From the NCBI GenBank assembly GCA_009780755.1, contig WQZL01000094.1, forward strand, positions 1 to 9,479: a stretch of 9,479 nucleotides of DNA. Direction: 5' to 3'. The position numbers and the translations under genes were made by a program. This DNA is from Promicromonosporaceae bacterium (GTDB taxonomy: Bacteria > Actinomycetota > Actinomycetes > Actinomycetales > Cellulomonadaceae). The notes under the pieces are model-generated. The model did not search any database, was not told the DNA's origin, and saw nothing but the letters and a program-made list of their open reading frames with translations. Shown here one piece after another: positions 6,810 through 9,479 of the stretch. Position 1 is the first letter of the stretch. The number at the start of each line of letters is the position of its first letter.

Positions 6810-6865
6810 CGGCAGTTTGGTTCATTTTCGGCAGTTCGAACTGCCGAAAATGAACCAAACTGCCG
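6810..6865. repeat. Perfect 56-bp palindrome without spacer
   Basis: Bases 6810-6837 are the exact reverse complement of 6838-6865, centred on TTCGAA. Each arm repeats TTCGGCAGTT (6808-6817 and 6828-6837, 10 nt apart), so shifted pairings are also possible. Weaker symmetry continues outward at 6804-6808 and 6867-6871. It begins 3 nt after the acyltransferase stop and lies about 97 nt upstream of the polymerase start. A transcript would fold into a 26-bp hairpin. No U tract follows on the minus strand, where the flank is AACTCAGAGG. Confidence 0.93.
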
Positions 6866-6868
6866 TAG

Positions 6869-7573
6869 TCAACCAATTGTCTGGAATCTGAGGTCACTAC
6901 ACATGGCGGCGCGGCAAAGGGCGGCTAGGGCTTGGGCGTCTTTGGGGGTAGGGCCGAGTGGGTGGATGGGTGGGTGGATGGTGAGGACGGCGCGAGGTTT
7001 GCGGCGAAGTAAACGACGGAGTGGGCCAGCCTTGTGCCAGGTTATGACCACCGGCACCACCGGCACGTTGTTTTGGCAAGCGACGGTGAAGGCGCCGTGG
7101 CGGAACTCACCCAATTCTGCGCTATACGGCCTTAAGGCCCCCTCTGGGAAGAAATGCACCACCCAACCTCGACCACGAGCATCAACCCACCGCAGACGCT
7201 CGGCTACCGCCGCCGCGAACACGGCACGTTCCTCATCGTTGCCGCGACTCGGCACCGGCACGCAACCAAGATGCCGCACAAAGAAGCCCGCCACAGGCAA
7301 CCGAAAATTCGATGCCAGCGAGGTAAAGGCAAAGCGGCGGCCTAACTGCGCGCTGGCGATCATGCCGCAGTCAAGGGCTGCGACATGGTTGGAGACTGTG
7401 ATGATTGGGCCACTGGCCGAGATCAGGTTCTCTCGGCCCACCACCTTCAATCCATACCAAACCCGCACGATGCCCCAGAGCAGGGCCACTATGGTGTGAA
7501 AAAAGCCCGTGGAAAAGGTGCCACTGCCAGATGATTTGGCTCCCCCAGCGCTCTTAGAATGGCCCGTCCTCAA
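6869..7573 (-). CDS. PlsC-type 1-acyl-glycerol-3-phosphate acyltransferase family protein
   Basis: Predicted to transfer an acyl chain to a lysophospholipid or related glycerol acceptor at the inner membrane face. The 234-aa sequence shows motif I NHVAALD (HX4D, His63 and Asp68), a motif II-like Arg block around SRGNDEER (109-116), motif III FFPEGALRP (141-149, FPEG at 142-145) and motif IV VPVVPV (170-175). A hydrophobic segment at about 25-43 may anchor it. The length and motifs are normal for the family. The start is TTG at 7571-7573, overlapping the glycosyltransferase stop (TTGA). It is supported by AGGAG 8 nt upstream, so translation is coupled. A palindrome begins 3 nt past the stop. 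The acceptor could be lysophosphatidate, a glycolipid, or another lyso-lipid; the sequence does not decide. Confidence 0.92.
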   Translation of the reverse strand: MRTGHSKSAGGAKSSGSGTFSTGFFHTIVALLWGIVRVWYGLKVVGRENLISASGPIITVSNHVAALDCGMIASAQLGRRFAFTSLASNFRLPVAGFFVRHLGCVPVPSRGNDEERAVFAAAVAERLRWVDARGRGWVVHFFPEGALRPYSAELGEFRHGAFTVACQNNVPVVPVVITWHKAGPLRRLLRRKPRAVLTIHPPIHPLGPTPKDAQALAALCRAAMCSDLRFQTIG

Positions 7574-8730
7574 CCCACTCGCTCCTGATCGGTCATTGCT
7601 TCGCGCAGCATGGCTTCGATCCGCTCGACGCAGCGTCCCAGTCCATACTTGGCTCCGGCCTCGGCGTAACGCTCCTCCGTCGCCTTGCGCTCCGTCTCGT
7701 CGCTCAGCCAGTAGTCGATTCGTTCGGCCAAAGCTCCGGCATCGCCCGCGGCGAACAGCGAGCGCTCGTCAAGCGCGAATTGCGGCGTGGCCGACTGCTT
7801 CGAATCGGCGATCACCGGCACCAATCCCGAGGAAAACGCCTCTATGCAGCTAATGGCCTCGATCTCGGCATCGGAGGCGTGCACGTATAGGTCGGTCATC
7901 GCCAGCAGCGTGTGCAGTTCGTCTTGGGTATAGAACGCGAGAATCGGCACTCTGGTAAGCCCGGCCCCCTGCTCGGCAAGCTTGGCTGCGCGCGGCCCCT
8001 TGCCCGCCAACACCACCTGAATCCGATCGGCATACCGGCTGCGCGCCACCGCATCTAGCAGCACGTCCTGGCGTTTTTCGGGCGATAGGCGCCCGATCAT
8101 GGTGATAACGAACGCATCTGCAAGATCCGGGGTTTTCGGCAGTTTGCGGTATCGGAAACCCGGATCGACCCCGTTGGAGATAACGTGCATCTTCGAGGTG
8201 TAGCCGCGCCCTATCACCTCACCCGCAATAAAGTTCGATGGGCAGTGAACATGCCCAAAGGAGTTGAAAAACCCACGGAACAGCCGGTAAATCGCCCAGT
8301 TTGCGATACGTAGACGACCCAGGCCAAAGTTGTAGGTGATGTTCTCGGGCTGTACATGAAAGGCCGCCGTGGCTGGCTTACCCCGCCTCTCGGCGATCTT
8401 CTTGGCCCGACGGCCTAACCAGAACGGGGTGGCGATATGCACCACCTCGGCCCATTCAATGGCCTCGGTGATGGGTGCTGTCTTGGGGCGGCCAAGCCGC
8501 ATATCCTGCTTGGCGATAATCCCGTTGAAGCCGGGGAGGGACAGCGGCGGCACCGTCCAGCGACGAAAGCCATCTTCACGCGCGAGTTCGGCAGCCGGGC
8601 GGTTGCTGGCTGTGGTTATCACGCGCACGTCATTGCCGCGCCGTTGCAATTCGTTGGCGAAGCGGCGCGATGAAACGGTGGTCCCATTGGATGCGCCGTC
8701 AAACTGGTCGAGTACGAGCAGGATTCGCAC
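7570..8730 (-). CDS. GT4-family glycosyltransferase (GT-B fold)
   Basis: A retaining GT4-type enzyme that transfers a nucleotide-activated sugar, predicted cytoplasmic or membrane-associated. The 386-aa protein opens with the GT4 N-terminal domain: MRILLVLDQF, a Gly/Ser/Thr-rich loop GASNGTTVSSRRFANEL (about 12-28), VHIATP at 97-102 and FHVQPEN at 124-130. The C-terminal domain has SNGVD (185-189), GRLSPEKRQD (213-222) with Arg214 and Lys219 that contact the donor phosphates, and the EX7E motif AEIEAISCIEA (Glu289, Glu297), followed by SSGLVPVIAD. Length and motifs are complete. The N-terminal half resembles glycolipid-forming GT4 enzymes acting on diacylglycerol or inositol lipids, which fits the adjacent acyltransferase, but the acceptor is inference. 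The start is GTG at 8728-8730, 9 nt after the regulator stop with no strong Shine-Dalgarno site, so coupling is likely. The stop overlaps the acyltransferase start. Confidence 0.92.
   Translation of the reverse strand: MRILLVLDQFDGASNGTTVSSRRFANELQRRGNDVRVITTASNRPAAELAREDGFRRWTVPPLSLPGFNGIIAKQDMRLGRPKTAPITEAIEWAEVVHIATPFWLGRRAKKIAERRGKPATAAFHVQPENITYNFGLGRLRIANWAIYRLFRGFFNSFGHVHCPSNFIAGEVIGRGYTSKMHVISNGVDPGFRYRKLPKTPDLADAFVITMIGRLSPEKRQDVLLDAVARSRYADRIQVVLAGKGPRAAKLAEQGAGLTRVPILAFYTQDELHTLLAMTDLYVHASDAEIEAISCIEAFSSGLVPVIADSKQSATPQFALDERSLFAAGDAGALAERIDYWLSDETERKATEERYAEAGAKYGLGRCVERIEAMLREAMTDQERVG
7582..7586 (-). promoter_or_regulatory. Shine-Dalgarno sequence for the coupled TTG start
   Basis: On the minus strand AGGAG lies inside the end of the glycosyltransferase gene, 8 nt before the TTG at 7573. 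Together with the TTGA stop-start overlap it fixes the acyltransferase start. Confidence 0.7.
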
Positions 8731-8739
8731 CGGGAAAGT

Positions 8740-9479
8740 CTAACCGGGCAGGCCAAGCAGTCGATCAGCTATGCGTTCCGCCGAAGCCTCCAAGTTCCAT
8801 TCCGGCCCGACCACCTGACTAAAAACCCCACCCATCGTGTAGATAGCGGCCAAGGCCATCGCCACGTCTCGATCATCCTGACCCGGTTCGCCCCCTTCCC
8901 CCGTGCGGGCGAAACGCACCTGGCGGCCAAGCTCGGTGAACTGCCTCTCGGCGATCCTCGTTAGCAATTCGCGCGACTCGGGGTGGCGCAGCGCGTGCAG
9001 ATACGCCTCTAGCGAGAGCAACAGACTAGGTAGTTGATCTGCCGAACCGATGGCCGGTGCAGTAAGTTCAGTAGGCGCGGCACAGGCATCCATGCCCTCC
9101 ATCAGCCCCTCAACGTTACTTGCGGCCTGAATCACCGCCAAGAACAGCTCCTCCTTGGAGGCGAAGTGAGCGTACAGGGCGCCCTTGGTGTATCCAGCAG
9201 CCTTCGCTAGATCGTTGACCGACGCTGCCTCGTATCCCTTCTCGGCAAAGACCCTAGCTGCGGCATCCATCAGATCGGCGCGGGTCTGATCGGCCTTGGC
9301 CTGACGGGTGGTGCGTTTTTCTGGCGCGTCCGGAGGCGTGCCGAACAGCTCGTCGCGCACCTCGCGCCCAGCGTCGGCAATCTCTCGTCCGGCTTCCCGC
9401 AAGTCGCTTCGTACCTCTCGTCCGGTGGCGCCAAGTTCCTCCTTTAGCTCGCGGAACTCGTCGGCCAGTTCACGGAAGG
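8740..9479 (-). CDS. TetR/AcrR-family transcriptional regulator, 5' end beyond window
   Basis: A DNA-binding repressor-type protein. Counting from an in-frame TTG at 9400-9402 (220 aa), the TetR N-terminal helices run from about 38 to 84. Helix 1 is TRADLMDAAARVFAEKGYEA and the helix-turn-helix is SVNDLAKAAGYTKGALYAHF (61-80), followed by ASKEELF. The ligand-binding half (about 90-220) is variable, as usual, and gives no ligand. The frame stays open to the window edge, reading FRELADEFRELKEE and then GATGREVRSDLREAG in a helical, charged style that continues past the TTG. I therefore treat the gene as partial, with its start outside the window. The TTG has only AGAGG 11 nt upstream. The gene ends 9 nt before the glycosyltransferase and probably heads that operon, so it may regulate its own lipid-modifying neighbours. 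This is inference from position. Confidence 0.9.
   Translation of the reverse strand, partial: FRELADEFRELKEELGATGREVRSDLREAGREIADAGREVRDELFGTPPDAPEKRTTRQAKADQTRADLMDAAARVFAEKGYEAASVNDLAKAAGYTKGALYAHFASKEELFLAVIQAASNVEGLMEGMDACAAPTELTAPAIGSADQLPSLLLSLEAYLHALRHPESRELLTRIAERQFTELGRQVRFARTGEGGEPGQDDRDVAMALAAIYTMGGVFSQVVGPEWNLEASAERIADRLLGLPG

Noticed and set aside
4908..6865. The repeated words in the palindromes as a CRISPR-like or tandem array
   Set aside because: There are only two words per arm, spacers are inverted copies of each other, and no further units or cas genes are present. This is palindromic structure, not an array.
8133..8149. TTTTCGGCAGTTTG, a match to part of the 6810 palindrome, inside the glycosyltransferase gene
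   Set aside because: It is only 14 nt, has no inverted partner, and encodes ordinary residues (KLPK) in a conserved protein. It is best explained by chance.
9438..9445. Strong Shine-Dalgarno-like AAAGGAGG before the TetR domain on the minus strand
   Set aside because: The TTG that follows it is out of the TetR frame and too close. The motif is explained by Lys-Glu-Glu codons in a frame that stays open to the window edge.

Overview
The window looks like chromosomal DNA from a high-GC actinomycete (Actinomycetota). The evidence is the GC-rich third codon positions, two TTG starts backed by Shine-Dalgarno sequences plus a GTG start, a membrane-anchored cyclophilin followed by an acidic DUF349 protein, a Nif3-family gene next to a C4 zinc-ribbon coiled-coil gene (the same pair as Rv2230c/Rv2229c in Mycobacterium), and an actinobacterial-style stand-alone polA-like polymerase. 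I cannot name the genus. There is no sign of a phage, transposase or CRISPR array; the gene content is mostly conserved core material.

Layout. Two plus-strand genes, cyclophilin (72-848) and DUF349 protein (845-2605), overlap by ATGA and form an operon. They converge on the RNase P RNA gene rnpB (minus, about 2734-3146), which has a plausible -10 box at 3154-3159. Everything to the right is also on the minus strand. In transcription order it reads: TetR-type regulator (8740 to beyond the right edge), GT4 glycosyltransferase (7570-8730), PlsC-type acyltransferase (6869-7573), polA-like polymerase (5007-6713), Nif3-family protein (4017-4856), zinc-ribbon coiled-coil protein (3248-3988), then rnpB.

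How the genes may work together. TetR, glycosyltransferase and acyltransferase are tightly packed (9-nt gap, then a 4-nt TTGA overlap) and look like one regulated unit for membrane lipid or glycolipid synthesis. Nif3 and the zinc-ribbon protein form a second pair (28-nt gap). The polymerase stands alone between two large palindromes.

The most unusual structure lies between genes. A perfect, spacer-free 56-bp palindrome (6810-6865) sits 3 nt after the acyltransferase stop. A near-perfect 28-bp inverted repeat (4908-4973) sits 33 nt after the polymerase stop. Both are built the same way: each arm carries a 9-10-nt word twice, separated by 10 nt. In addition, the 3' tail of rnpB is duplicated in degenerate form 105 nt further downstream, and a short palindrome-like repeat word occurs in frame in the Pro/Glu-rich N-terminus of the DUF349 protein. 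No clearly new multi-gene system is visible.
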